Source of the DNA: an uncultured Prevotella sp.
GTDB lineage: Bacteria > Bacteroidota > Bacteroidia > Bacteroidales > Bacteroidaceae
Assembly (NCBI GenBank): GCA_945830055.1
Contig: CALZXH010000007.1
Location: forward strand, 1-53,728
DNA: 53,728 nt
Reading direction: 5' to 3'
Shown piece by piece: positions 24,478 to 33,731 of the stretch. Position numbers and translations under genes: made by a program. Every line of letters starts with the position of its first letter. Position 1 is the first letter of the stretch. The notes beneath the pieces were generated by a model, which was not told the DNA's origin, searched no databases, and saw only the letters and a program-made list of their open reading frames with translations.

Positions 24478-26850
24478 TTATAATCTTACTTGAACCTTCG
24501 CGTTGAGCTGTCTGCCCGAGAAATAGTTGGGCACGGCATATTGTTGGTTAGTGACATCCGTAATCCAGTAATAGGAGTTTACATTATTGATGCCAAACAA
24601 GTTCAGACAGTCCATGCCTACCCAGATATTCTTTATCAGGTTCTTTTTGTTCTTGCTGCTGTAGGCATTGTAACTCAAGCCTATGTCGGCTCTTTTGTAT
24701 GCCGGCGCCCTGTATTCCATGAACTCGATGCCTTTGTGCGGCGCACCAAAAGGCAGACCGTCTGCATAGGTGAGTCTTAGCGTCATCTTCCATCTTTCTG
24801 TTCCTGGGAAATAGTCGGTAAAATGGAGGTTCAGCACATATTTCTGGTCGGTAGGCGTCACCACCCACTTGTCGTCAATCTTCTGGCGTGACTTCATGAG
24901 AGAGAAGGCGAGCCATGAGTCTGTGCCCGGTACGAACTCTCCATATAGTTTGAAATCAACTCCTGTAGTATAACCGTCGCATGCCCTAGAGGCGTCATAG
25001 GTAATTTTCACGTTGTTCACGTTATAGGGAATCAGGTTGCTGAACAGTTTTACGTAAGCCTCTGCGGTAAACTTGTATGGTCGGTCATTGATTTTGAACC
25101 TGTAATCAAATGCACCGACGCAATGTATTGATCGTGGGCTTTTTATCTTGTTGTTCAGCAGTGCTACTGTATTGCCGTTGACGGTTATGGTGTCTTTGAT
25201 CTCCTTGTAGAAGGGTGCCTGATAATACAAGCCTGTAGCTATTCTGAATGTCATGTCTTCATTGAAGGATGGTATAATAGCCAGTGATACTCTGGGAGAC
25301 ACCAGCGTTTCCTTGTTGAAATCCCAATAACTGAAACGCACGCCCATGTTCAGCGAATAGAATGTCTGCCTGTCGGAACCTGTACTGAATCTGTATGTGT
25401 CCTGGATATACCCTTCAAAGCGGTTGCTGTTCAAAGTGTTGTTTGACACGAGTGAATAGATGAGGTTCAGCTTGTCGGCACTGTGTGGGATAGAATAGCC
25501 GCTGGAATCGCGCATTTCATACTCTCTTGATTTTTCTTCTATGTGCTCAATCTTGTATGCGAGGGCTGTTTCCAGTTGGTGACTTCCTGTCTTGTGCTTG
25601 AGAATTAGCTTGAAGTTCTTGACATTGGCAGACAGGTAGTTTCTGGCGTGCTCCAGATAGGTTCCCACACCGAGATTTACATCTTTCTGTGTGTCGTTAA
25701 GCCAATATTGTCCCTGGATGTCGTAAGTCTCTTCTTCCTTGGTATAGAAGATCGAGGTAAGCAGCGACACTGAGGTGTTGTTGCTGATGTTTCTCGTAAT
25801 GTTGAAAGCTCCGAACCATGACCTGAAAATATCTTTCTCCTGACCGTCGAAATATACCTTGAACTGCTTTACGTCATTGAGTGTTCCAAACGAGGTCTCT
25901 CTTTCCTTCGGATAGAAATTGTAGTGATTGTCTGAAATGTTGCCAATCATTTCAAACTGCCATCTCTTGTTTGGATTGTAGGTAATATATGTCTGATAGT
26001 CAAGGAATCTTGGATCGTATTCTCCCGTTGTTTCGAGTGTATTCAGCAGGTTCTTGTTGGTCTTGTACCTGATGCCATGGCTCATGCTGAATTTTTTGTT
26101 CCCGTATCCTATATATGCGGAGCCACCCATCAGCGAGGCGTTTGCCACGGCTTCAAACTGTGTAGGCTTCTTGTAGGTAATGTCAAGTACTGATGACATC
26201 TTGTCTCCGTATTTCGCTTCAAAACCTCCTGCTGAGAAGCTTACCTCGTTGACCATATCCGGGTTGATGACACTCAATCCCTCTTGTTGCCCGCTTCTGA
26301 TGAGCAAAGGTCGATAGACTTCAATATTATTAAGATATACCGAGTTCTCGTCAAAATTTCCACCTCTTACATTATACTGCGATGAAAATTCATTATGTGT
26401 CGAAACGCCGGCCTGTTGCTGAATCAGTTCCTCAATGGCATTGCCCGAAGTGGTGGGTGTGCCTTGAATATCTTTGATATCCAGTTTTTCGGTAGTTGTG
26501 GTCTGTCGTCTTTTCTCGGTAATCACCACTTCGTCCAGCGCATGCATGGACGGTAGGACAATCTTGATGTGCAGAGTGCCTCGGGGGCGCTTGAAGATGC
26601 GTTGTTTGGCATTGTAACCAATCATCGAAAACCGAACAGCAACGCTGTCAGCAGATTGCAACTGGAGGGAAAACTCTCCTTTCAGATTGGTGGCTGTCAT
26701 CTTGGCTTGAGAGGCACATGCCACTGTGGCAAATTCAATCGGCTGTTCGTCTTCATCTATGACCGTTCCCTTCAAGGTAAATTGCTGTGCCGTCACCAGC
26801 TGTATTTGGCATAGCAGAATGAATATGGAGAGAATAAACCTGTATTTCAT
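24478..26850 (-). CDS. TonB-dependent outer-membrane receptor
   Basis: 790 residues. The signal peptide ends near VTAQ (about 21), followed by a carboxypeptidase-regulatory-like domain (about 24-105, TLKGTVIDEDEQPIEFATV), a plug domain (about 115-230, including QQQAGVSTHNEFSSQYNVRGG) and a 22-strand-type beta-barrel to the end. No SusD gene adjoins it and it is shorter than SusC proteins (about 1000), so a substrate such as a metal chelate, vitamin or peptide is more likely than a glycan. The substrate cannot be read from the sequence. It lies 84 bp after the FtsX-like gene and 104 bp before mce, which has its own box. Confidence 0.88.
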   Translation of the reverse strand: MKYRFILSIFILLCQIQLVTAQQFTLKGTVIDEDEQPIEFATVACASQAKMTATNLKGEFSLQLQSADSVAVRFSMIGYNAKQRIFKRPRGTLHIKIVLPSMHALDEVVITEKRRQTTTTEKLDIKDIQGTPTTSGNAIEELIQQQAGVSTHNEFSSQYNVRGGNFDENSVYLNNIEVYRPLLIRSGQQEGLSVINPDMVNEVSFSAGGFEAKYGDKMSSVLDITYKKPTQFEAVANASLMGGSAYIGYGNKKFSMSHGIRYKTNKNLLNTLETTGEYDPRFLDYQTYITYNPNKRWQFEMIGNISDNHYNFYPKERETSFGTLNDVKQFKVYFDGQEKDIFRSWFGAFNITRNISNNTSVSLLTSIFYTKEEETYDIQGQYWLNDTQKDVNLGVGTYLEHARNYLSANVKNFKLILKHKTGSHQLETALAYKIEHIEEKSREYEMRDSSGYSIPHSADKLNLIYSLVSNNTLNSNRFEGYIQDTYRFSTGSDRQTFYSLNMGVRFSYWDFNKETLVSPRVSLAIIPSFNEDMTFRIATGLYYQAPFYKEIKDTITVNGNTVALLNNKIKSPRSIHCVGAFDYRFKINDRPYKFTAEAYVKLFSNLIPYNVNNVKITYDASRACDGYTTGVDFKLYGEFVPGTDSWLAFSLMKSRQKIDDKWVVTPTDQKYVLNLHFTDYFPGTERWKMTLRLTYADGLPFGAPHKGIEFMEYRAPAYKRADIGLSYNAYSSKNKKNLIKNIWVGMDCLNLFGINNVNSYYWITDVTNQQYAVPNYFSGRQLNAKVQVRL

Positions 26851-26934
26851 GGGGTGCCCTTGATAATCACTAATGATGAACTATTTCTTAAACGCAGGGA
26901 AACGGTATTTATTGTGTCGTTCAAATGCTCTTTG

Positions 26935-28182
26935 CTACTCATACTTGAGCGTTTTTACAGGACTTACCCTTGATGAGAAATAACTTGGTAATACCATGAC
27001 GAGAATGCTGAGCAACCATGTAGCCACGTTGATGAGGACAAAGACCATCAGGTCAATCTCAACAGGAACACAGCTGACGTAATAGGTGGCAGGGTCCAAA
27101 CGGATGATACCGAAATACTTTTGCGCCAGTAGCAAGGCAACGGCTACAAGATTGCCCCAGAACATGCCTTTGAGCACGAAAAACATGGCATAGTACAGGA
27201 AAGTATGCCTGATGGTGCTGTTCGAGGCACCCAACGCCTTTAGTGTGCCGATGAAGCGGATGTGCTCGAAGATGATAATGAGAAGTCCTGACGTGATGGA
27301 TACGCATGCCACACAGAACATCAGTATGATGATAATCCATACGTTCAAATCAAGCAGCTCCAACCAAGAAAACAGTTGGGGATAGGTCTCATAGATATTC
27401 TGCGAAATCAATATGTTGCCTTGGTGGTCTGTTTTGCTGTTGACCGTATGTACTACGGTCTCAGACGTTTGTTGGAGGCGCTCCAAATTGTCGGTCTTCA
27501 GTTCCGCGCCATTGTATTGGTCTTTCTCCCATTGGTTGATGCTTTGGGTGGTTGCGATGTCAGTAAAGCACAATACAGCATCGAATTGGGCCAGGTTCGT
27601 CTGGTAAATGCCGGAAATCCTGAACTTCCTGACACGTATCTGTCCGTTGGCAATGAAATAGGCGAATACGGTATCTCCCGTTTTCAGCAACAGTTTGTCT
27701 GCAATGGTTCTGGAGATGACCAGTGAGGGCTGTTTTCCTGCAGTTTTTGCAAGCGATAGGTCACCGTCGGTCAGTGACTGTTCCAAAAACGAGGTGTCAT
27801 AGTCCTTGGTTATTCCCTTGCATGTGATGACCAGAAAATCCTGCTCAGTCTTCAGAATACCTTGTGATATGGCATACAGGTTGACATCTGTAACACCTTC
27901 AATGCTGTTTAGAACCCGTTTCAGACTGTCGTCGATGCAGATAGGGTACAGATCATTGTTCTGGAGTGTGTAGAAGTTGGCCACCTGTATGTGGCTGCCA
28001 AACCCGATAATCTTGTCTCTGATGGAGTGCTTGAATCCAAATACGACAGCTATGGAGATGAGCATGATGGCCAAACCTATAGCCACACCCAATATGGCAG
28101 TGCGGATAGCAGGTTGACTCGCTCTTTTCTGCTTGTCTTGAAATCTGTATAACCTGGACGCAAGGAAGTAGGGCAGATTCAT
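26935..28182 (-). CDS. FtsX/LolC-like ABC transporter permease
   Basis: 415 residues. Four membrane segments in the typical MacB/LolCE layout: one near residues 28-50, then a large periplasmic domain (about 55-270), then three near 275-300, 325-350 and 370-400. The end, SSRVSPVKTLKYE, matches the family's conserved tail. Such permeases move lipoproteins or transmit force to envelope enzymes rather than transporting small solutes. No ATPase gene is adjacent, so its partner is encoded elsewhere. Located 50 bp downstream of the aminotransferase gene. Inner membrane. Confidence 0.85.
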   Translation of the reverse strand: MNLPYFLASRLYRFQDKQKRASQPAIRTAILGVAIGLAIMLISIAVVFGFKHSIRDKIIGFGSHIQVANFYTLQNNDLYPICIDDSLKRVLNSIEGVTDVNLYAISQGILKTEQDFLVITCKGITKDYDTSFLEQSLTDGDLSLAKTAGKQPSLVISRTIADKLLLKTGDTVFAYFIANGQIRVRKFRISGIYQTNLAQFDAVLCFTDIATTQSINQWEKDQYNGAELKTDNLERLQQTSETVVHTVNSKTDHQGNILISQNIYETYPQLFSWLELLDLNVWIIIILMFCVACVSITSGLLIIIFEHIRFIGTLKALGASNSTIRHTFLYYAMFFVLKGMFWGNLVAVALLLAQKYFGIIRLDPATYYVSCVPVEIDLMVFVLINVATWLLSILVMVLPSYFSSRVSPVKTLKYE

Positions 28183-28232
28183 AAATACTGACCGGTGTTA
28201 TAAAGGCACGACCTTATGGAACAATTATCTGT

Positions 28233-29432
28233 CTAATCACACCTGCCCGGATATGCTTCCAATGCCTTGCGCAATACCAGCAATGCCTGTGTCAAGTCTT
28301 CCTTGTTCAATACGTATGCGATACGCACTTGGTTGATACCGGCTCCCGGCGTAGTGTAAAAACCGGCAGCAGGAGCAAGCATGATGGTACAACCTTCGTA
28401 TGTGAAATCCGACAGACACCACCTGCAGAACTTCTCTGCATCATCGACAGGCAGTTTTGCTACGGTATAGAAGGCGCCCATAGGAATGGGTGAATAAACT
28501 CCTTCTATGCGGTTCAGTCCGTCAATCAGGCATTTGCGCCGCTCTACATATTCATCATACACATCACGGTAGTATTCTTCAGGCGCATCGAGCGATGCTT
28601 CTGCTACCAGCTGCCCGATGAGCGGGGGAGACAATCTTGCCTGGCAGAACTTCATGACGGCCTTCCTTACCTGCTCATTCTTTGTAATCAATGCGCCGAT
28701 ACGGATGCCGCACTCTGAATACCTCTTTGACACAGAGTCAATGAGTATCACATTCTGTTCTATACCTTCCAAATGGCAGGCACTGATGTAGGGCGAACCG
28801 GTGTAGATATATTCGCGATATACCTCATCGGAGAACAGATAGAGGTCGTATTTCTTCACCAGGTCTCTGATTTGGTTCATCTCCCTGCGGGTATATAGAT
28901 AGCCGGTAGGGTTGTTCGGGTTGCAAATCATGATGGCACGCGTGCGCTCATTGATCAATTCTTCAAATTTTTCTACTTTGGGCAGCGAAAAACCCTCGTC
29001 AATAGTGGTAGCTATGGTCTTGATCTTTGCTCCGGCAGATATGGCAAATGCCATGTAGTTGGCGTATGCGGGTTCTGGAACGATAATCTCGTCACCGGGA
29101 TTCAGGCAAGAAAGAAAGGCAAACAGTACCGCCTCGCTACCTCCTGAGGTGATGATGATATCGTCGGCTGAAACGATGATGTTGTATCTTTTGTAGTAAT
29201 CGACCAGTTTCTGACGATAGCTCAGATAACCCTGTGAGGGGGAATATTCCAATATCGTGCGGTCTATGTGTTTCAAGGCATCCAGTCCCACCTGTGGAGT
29301 GGGCAAATCCGGCTGGCCGATGTTCAAATGGAACACCTTGATACCTTTTTGCTTTGCAGCTGCAGCAAGAGGAGCCAATTTCCTAATTGGCGATTCAGGC
29401 ATTTCATGCCCTCTGACAGATATTTCCGGCAT
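28233..29432 (-). CDS. Class I/II PLP-dependent aminotransferase
   Basis: A 399-residue fold-type I aminotransferase. Visible features: HLNIGQPDLPTP near the N-terminus, the substrate/PLP loop EYSPSQGY, SGGSEAV, NPNNPTG (171-177), SDEVYREYIY and the PLP lysine K236 in DSVSKRYSECGIR. It resembles aspartate/aromatic aminotransferases; the amino acid preference cannot be told. The divergent gene starts 233 bp away, and a TAnnTTTG box lies about 110 bp upstream. Cytoplasmic. Confidence 0.88.
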   Translation of the reverse strand: MPEISVRGHEMPESPIRKLAPLAAAAKQKGIKVFHLNIGQPDLPTPQVGLDALKHIDRTILEYSPSQGYLSYRQKLVDYYKRYNIIVSADDIIITSGGSEAVLFAFLSCLNPGDEIIVPEPAYANYMAFAISAGAKIKTIATTIDEGFSLPKVEKFEELINERTRAIMICNPNNPTGYLYTRREMNQIRDLVKKYDLYLFSDEVYREYIYTGSPYISACHLEGIEQNVILIDSVSKRYSECGIRIGALITKNEQVRKAVMKFCQARLSPPLIGQLVAEASLDAPEEYYRDVYDEYVERRKCLIDGLNRIEGVYSPIPMGAFYTVAKLPVDDAEKFCRWCLSDFTYEGCTIMLAPAAGFYTTPGAGINQVRIAYVLNKEDLTQALLVLRKALEAYPGRCD

Positions 29433-29543
29433 TATTGCATCATGTGTTTAATGTGGGTTCTATACATTGCCTATGCCATCATATAATCACCCATTCATGT
29501 TAAACCGTCGGCGGGAATGATGGAGTCCGCCTTAAATCAGGTG

Positions 29544-29551
29544 CAAACTTA
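29544..29551 (-). promoter_or_regulatory. Minus-7 box of the aminotransferase gene
   Basis: TAAGTTTG on the minus strand, exact TAnnTTTG. The resulting leader would be about 105 nt and contains a short GGCGG/CCGCC inverted repeat. Confidence 0.45.
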
Positions 29552-29637
29552 CATAAAAAACCTGAGAACGGCGATACTCTTCGTCTCATGTTAACGATTT
29601 TTTAATATCTCCTTTCTTGAATATTATGCAAAAGCAG

Positions 29638-29645
29638 TACTTTTG
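29638..29645 (+). promoter_or_regulatory. Minus-7 box of the pseudokinase operon
   Basis: TACTTTTG matches TAnnTTTG; CTTG at 29616-29619 is an imperfect minus-33 at 18 bp. The leader to the ATG at 29666 would be about 14 nt. Confidence 0.5.
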
Positions 29646-29665
29646 CAGCAAGAATAGAAGCGATA

Positions 29666-30898
29666 ATGAATTTCGAAGAACTTGTCACAGCGAATGAGAT
29701 AAACCAAGAAAAAGGCATCCAACTGCCTTATGGGTGTTTCGTGCGTAAGTATGATGACAAGAAATGCTTTTATATTGTAAAACTGAGAGTGGATTTGTTG
29801 TCCGATAATGCCTTTGTTGGAGGGCTGGAGGCGGAGTGCAATAATCTGCCTGCACTCAACAGTGATTTTCAGATAAAGTTTATGTGTCTGAAATCCGATT
29901 CCGGTCAGGAGATTTTCCGTTTGGAAAGAGGACACTATAATATCATCTCTCAGATGCTGAATGAGAATCCTTCGCTGATAGCGCAAAAGGATTGGCTTAG
30001 AAACATCATCAAGAGTACTGCATCGGCACTGCAGTTCCTGCATCAGCATCATGTGTGGCAAGTGTGTCTTTCTCCTGACTGTGTGTTTATCGGCAAGGGC
30101 AAGCAGACGGTCAAGCTGTTGTCCCACGGCTCCTATTATCTGAACATGGACAATCTTTCTCGCCTGTATATGGGGGAACATGCCGACTTTGTGGCACCGG
30201 AAGTACTGTCACATAGTTCTGCGGTGGATGAAAGATGCGATGTGTATTCTTTTGGCAAATTCATCGAGTGGCTGTTCAAAAATACGACCGTACCCTATGA
30301 GTATCGCAAGGTTATAGAAAAGGCTACCAAAGAAGATGCTTCAGAGCGCTATGCTTCCATTGACGAGATGGTGAGTTGCATGTCTGCTCTTGTACGGCGT
30401 GTCGAAACCGTCAAAAAGGCGGCCATCGCACTGGCTGTCAGTCTGCTGATTGTGTTAGGCTATTTTGAATTGGTGCCTCAGACAGAAATCGTAGAGTATG
30501 TAGATCCAGGGAAAAAAGAAGCCTTTGACGATTTGCTTGACAAGGGATTTGACGAAACTACCGAGTTCGGAGTGCTGGTCAATGACAGTTCCGTGCAACT
30601 CTCTCCCGAGGAAATCAAGCAGATGAAGGATTTTGAAAGAAAGGCTACCGAAATCTTCAAAAAACGCTATCGAAGCGAAGCGACACAAATATTAGAAAAG
30701 GTATATGGCGAGGATTTGAATACTGACCAGAAGTCATTTGTGAGTAAGATGTCTTCAGCAACAGAAGAATTGCTGAAGAAACAGATTGAACTGGCCAATA
30801 TTTCCGGACTTACACCCAGTCAGAGCCAGAAGGTGGCAGCCGAGATTATCGAGGATGTGACCAACGAGTTAAAGCAGAAAACAAAAACGAACAATTAA
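29666..30898 (+). CDS. Transmembrane pseudokinase
   Basis: 410 residues. Residues about 1-240 have a degenerate protein-kinase fold: the C-lobe landmarks remain (FVAPEVL 175-181, CDVYSFGKFIEWLF 191-204 and a helix with SERYASIDEMV), but the catalytic elements are gone. The HRDLKPxN position reads QVCLSPDC (132-139), so the catalytic Asp is Cys134, Lys is Ser136 and Asn is Cys139. DFG reads SHG (153-155). No glycine loop or VAIK lysine is recognisable. A membrane span (about 252-270) follows, then a 140-residue charged, helical periplasmic part. It probably acts as a scaffold or sensor, not a kinase. It is 41 bp upstream of a DUF4494 gene and likely co-transcribed. Confidence 0.75.
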   Translation: MNFEELVTANEINQEKGIQLPYGCFVRKYDDKKCFYIVKLRVDLLSDNAFVGGLEAECNNLPALNSDFQIKFMCLKSDSGQEIFRLERGHYNIISQMLNENPSLIAQKDWLRNIIKSTASALQFLHQHHVWQVCLSPDCVFIGKGKQTVKLLSHGSYYLNMDNLSRLYMGEHADFVAPEVLSHSSAVDERCDVYSFGKFIEWLFKNTTVPYEYRKVIEKATKEDASERYASIDEMVSCMSALVRRVETVKKAAIALAVSLLIVLGYFELVPQTEIVEYVDPGKKEAFDDLLDKGFDETTEFGVLVNDSSVQLSPEEIKQMKDFERKATEIFKKRYRSEATQILEKVYGEDLNTDQKSFVSKMSSATEELLKKQIELANISGLTPSQSQKVAAEIIEDVTNELKQKTKTNN

Positions 30899-30939
30899 TC
30901 ATAAAGGCATGCAGATGCCGTCAAACAACTATCAACAAT

Positions 30940-31407
30940 ATGAAAAGTAGAACAGCAGAATGGTTTGAATGTAAAATCCGTTATGAAAAGATTATGGAAG
31001 ACGGATTGCCCAAGAAAGTGACAGAAACATACACAATAGATGCCTTGAGTTTTACCGAAGCAGAGCAACGTATCACAGAAGAAATCTCTGCCTACATCAG
31101 TGGAGAGTTTGAGGTGACTGATTTGAAGAAGACTGCCTATAAGGAGATTTTCTTCAGTGAGGATGACAGTGCCGACAAATGGTATAAATGCAAACTGCAG
31201 TTTATAACCATCGATGAGAAGACTGACAAGGAGAAACGTTCTAACGTGAACTATCTGGTCAATGCCTCTTCACTGAACCAGGCTGTGAAGAACATTGACA
31301 CTGTAATGGGCGGCACCATGATAGACTACGTGATAGCCTCTGTGGCTGAAAGCACTATTATGGACGTGTTTGAATACAAGAGCGAGAGTACTGAAATACC
31401 CGCATAA
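30940..31407 (+). CDS. DUF4494 protein
   Basis: 155 residues with two similar halves, each opening with W(F/Y)(E/K)CK(I/L): EWFECKIRYEKIMEDG near the N-terminus and KWYKCKLQFITIDEKT near residue 80. The first half continues with VDALSFTEAEQRI-like text and the second with LVNASSLNQAVKNI, so an internal duplication is evident. This matches the Bacteroidota DUF4494 family as I recall it. No signal peptide or membrane span. It lies between the pseudokinase and yggS genes with short gaps. Function unknown. Confidence 0.8.
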   Translation: MKSRTAEWFECKIRYEKIMEDGLPKKVTETYTIDALSFTEAEQRITEEISAYISGEFEVTDLKKTAYKEIFFSEDDSADKWYKCKLQFITIDEKTDKEKRSNVNYLVNASSLNQAVKNIDTVMGGTMIDYVIASVAESTIMDVFEYKSESTEIPA

Positions 31408-31455
31408 GAATTAATAATTGGTAGCGGGAGTCTGACTTTTCAGAACTGAAAACAG

Positions 31456-32136
31456 ATGAATATACTTGATTTACAGAATAATTACCGTAAAATTGTAGAG
31501 ACGATACCCTCAACCGTTACTTTGGTGGCTGTCAGCAAGTATCAGCCATCAGAGGCTGTTGAGGTGTTGTATCGTTTGGGGCAACGGGTCTTTGGAGAAA
31601 GTCATGTACAGGAACTTACAAAAAAACACGAGCTGTTACCCCAAGATATCCAGTGGCATTTCATTGGGCACTTGCAGACAAACAAGGTAAAATATATCGC
31701 ACCTTATATCACCATGGTCGAATCTGTGGATTCAATCAGACTGATTGAGGAAATCAACAAACAGGCACTCAAGTGTAACCGCATCATAGACATCCTGCTG
31801 GAACTTCATATTGCCCAAGAAGAAACCAAGTATGGGCTTACGCCTGAGGAATGTAGAGAATTGTTGCAATCGGATTCATTCCGCTCGTGCCAAAATGTAC
31901 GGGTGAGAGGATTGATGACCATAGCCTCCAATGTAGATGACGATCAGCAGGTACAAAGAGAGTTCCAGTTGGCATCTGATACATTCAATGCCATCAAGAC
32001 AGAGTTCTTTCAGGACAAACCATGGTTTGACTGTTGCTCCTGGGGAATGAGCAGCGACTATCCTTTGGCCATTGCACATGGCAGCAACATGGTGAGGGTA
32101 GGGACAAGCATCTTCGGAGAACGGCAATATAAGTAA
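31456..32136 (+). CDS. yggS: PLP homeostasis protein YggS/PLPBP family
   Basis: A 226-residue single-domain TIM barrel that binds pyridoxal phosphate without known catalysis and helps balance the B6 pool. The PLP lysine is K28 in LVAVSKYQP; FGESHVQEL, WHFIGHLQTNK, RGLMTI and the phosphate-binding SWGMSSDYPLAI and GSNMVRVGTSIFG are all intact. Length is normal. Last of three same-strand genes and convergent with the FHA gene, sharing a small hairpin. Cytoplasmic. Confidence 0.94.
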   Translation: MNILDLQNNYRKIVETIPSTVTLVAVSKYQPSEAVEVLYRLGQRVFGESHVQELTKKHELLPQDIQWHFIGHLQTNKVKYIAPYITMVESVDSIRLIEEINKQALKCNRIIDILLELHIAQEETKYGLTPEECRELLQSDSFRSCQNVRVRGLMTIASNVDDDQQVQREFQLASDTFNAIKTEFFQDKPWFDCCSWGMSSDYPLAIAHGSNMVRVGTSIFGERQYK

Positions 32137-32150
32137 GGTACTTTCCTTAC
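32133..32150. terminator. Short convergent hairpin
   Basis: GTAAGG (32133-32138) and CCTTAC (32145-32150) with a 6-nt loop overlap the stop codons region of yggS and the FHA gene. A weak bidirectional terminator is possible; no long T-run. Confidence 0.4.
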
Positions 32151-32692
32151 ATGCTCTGTTCAGAAGGTTCTGAAACGGCTGCTTTCAGGATGATGCTGGT
32201 AGCTCCGATGGTGAACAGAGTGCCGTCTTCAATGACGCGCTTTTCGTTGTTGCCAAGTATGTCGTTATCCACAAAGGTGCCTGTATAGCTGGGACCGTCG
32301 CGCAGCACATACTTGATTCTATTGTTCTTGTCTCTGCTCACGTTGATGACGCAGTGGGTGATATCTATGCTGGGGTCGTTGGTCTCAATGGGTGTGTTAG
32401 TCTTGCTGCCCTTGGAGTATCTTCCTATCACATTGTCGCCAAGGCGAAGTGGGATGACCTGTTTGTAATGGAACACATTTTCAATGACAACGATACAGCC
32501 GTAATCGCCTGTCATGGCTGAGGAGTCGAGATTCTCTTCTTTCTGCAAGGGCTTCAACTTTGAAACCCCGATACGTATGCCAAACTGTTTGCCGCAGTGC
32601 GCACATTCGAATACCAGTGACTGACCGTCTTGGTATCTTGTCTCGTCGAAAGTGGTGAAATTGTCACACTTGGGGCACTTTACTCTTTTCAT
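32147..32692 (-). CDS. Zinc-ribbon and FHA-domain protein
   Basis: 181 residues. The N-terminus is a zinc ribbon with C6/C9 and C30/C33. An FHA domain follows at about 82-172 (VIGRYSKGSK, then SIDITHCVI, RDGPSYTGTFV and GTLFTIGATSIIL). FHA domains bind phosphothreonine peptides. Here the usual SRxH segment reads DITH, so the histidine is kept but the SR pair is not, and phosphopeptide binding is uncertain. It overlaps the upstream HU-CCDC81/SPOR gene by 4 bp (ATGA), implying a joint function. Cytoplasmic. It converges on the pseudokinase-DUF4494-yggS operon. Confidence 0.85.
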   Translation of the reverse strand: MKRVKCPKCDNFTTFDETRYQDGQSLVFECAHCGKQFGIRIGVSKLKPLQKEENLDSSAMTGDYGCIVVIENVFHYKQVIPLRLGDNVIGRYSKGSKTNTPIETNDPSIDITHCVINVSRDKNNRIKYVLRDGPSYTGTFVDNDILGNNEKRVIEDGTLFTIGATSIILKAAVSEPSEQSM

Positions 32693-33723
32693 CCTCTTTT
32701 CTTATATACCCATGATTGTTTGAACACTTCCTTGTTCCTCAATGATCTGAGGGCAGACTGTGCGGAAGTCTCATCGTCATAGTTCCCATATACCACTCTG
32801 GTGATGTTGTTGTGGCGGTAAATTTCTACGGAATCAATGCCCTGGCGCTTCAGCTGATTGACGAAATACTCCGCATTCTTCATGGAAACCTTGCTGGCAA
32901 GAACAATACAGAACGGTTTGTTTGTAATGGCAGGTTTCTCTATAGGCTTCTCTGACGGTACTTCTTTTTTTACCTGTTTCTCTGCAGGACTGCTTTCTGC
33001 AACGGTCTTCTTGGTTCCTGTCAGTTCATTGTTGGCATTTGAAATGAGATGCATCATCGCCTCATTGGGCGACTGGCTGACGTACAATGTGCCGGAACTG
33101 TTGGAAATGGGATCGGTCATAAAGAAAAACAAGACGAGAGACAATACCACCGCAGCGGCATAACCCACCCATGTCTTCTTGATAGAAACAGTATCACTGT
33201 CGTGGGTATCTGTATCCTGCGGCTCTGCCGTCATCTGTTCCTCCTCAACGGTCTCTTGCAGTTGGGCTTCCTGTGGGGCAGGACGGTTCGCTGACGACAA
33301 TCGTGTATAGGTAATATCCACAATAGGCAGGGCATACAAAGATGGCGAGAAGATGCCATACTCGTTCGGATAAAACTCCACCTTGCCTTCCTGGTTGATT
33401 CTCAGTTCTCCGATGGATGCAAGTTTGAAACTTCCGTCAGCATGCAGGGCGGATTTCAGTTGAGACACCTCGTCTTCTATCATTTTCAGTGCCTCTGGAT
33501 AACTCACATCAAAAGTGTCTATGTAGGACTGTGCCAACAGGGAGTCATTGATAGAAGTCAACGACGGATTGAATCCCAAAACACGCATCGGCGGGATGAA
33601 CATGCCATCCTGCTCATCGTATTTTGCGACCACATGGTGTGCTATGAATCCACCGAATCCGGGGACAATAACACAGTCATGGTGCAGAAGAAGAATCTCC
33701 AAATGTTTCTCTAATCCATTCAT
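32689..33723 (-). CDS. HU-CCDC81 and SPOR domain membrane protein
   Basis: 344 residues from the ATG at 33723. The first 140 residues are the bacterial HU-CCDC81 pair (MNGLEKHLEILLLHHD, VIVPGFGGFIAHHV, GFNPSLTSINDSLLA). An acidic stretch, one membrane span (about 186-202, GYAAAVVLSLVLFFF), a linker and a C-terminal SPOR domain (about 275-344, FCIVLASKV...RVVYGNYDDETSAQSAL) follow. SPOR domains bind denuded septal peptidoglycan, so the protein links a cytoplasmic DNA-binding-like domain to the cell wall. An upstream in-frame ATG (33762) lies within the promoter and is rejected. Coupled by ATGA overlap to the FHA gene. Confidence 0.88.
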   Translation of the reverse strand: MNGLEKHLEILLLHHDCVIVPGFGGFIAHHVVAKYDEQDGMFIPPMRVLGFNPSLTSINDSLLAQSYIDTFDVSYPEALKMIEDEVSQLKSALHADGSFKLASIGELRINQEGKVEFYPNEYGIFSPSLYALPIVDITYTRLSSANRPAPQEAQLQETVEEEQMTAEPQDTDTHDSDTVSIKKTWVGYAAAVVLSLVLFFFMTDPISNSSGTLYVSQSPNEAMMHLISNANNELTGTKKTVAESSPAEKQVKKEVPSEKPIEKPAITNKPFCIVLASKVSMKNAEYFVNQLKRQGIDSVEIYRHNNITRVVYGNYDDETSAQSALRSLRNKEVFKQSWVYKKRG

Positions 33724-33731
33724 ATCCTCTG

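Noticed and set aside
24478..26850. SusC of a polysaccharide utilisation locus
   Set aside because: No SusD gene, no glycan enzymes on either side, and the protein is too short for SusC.
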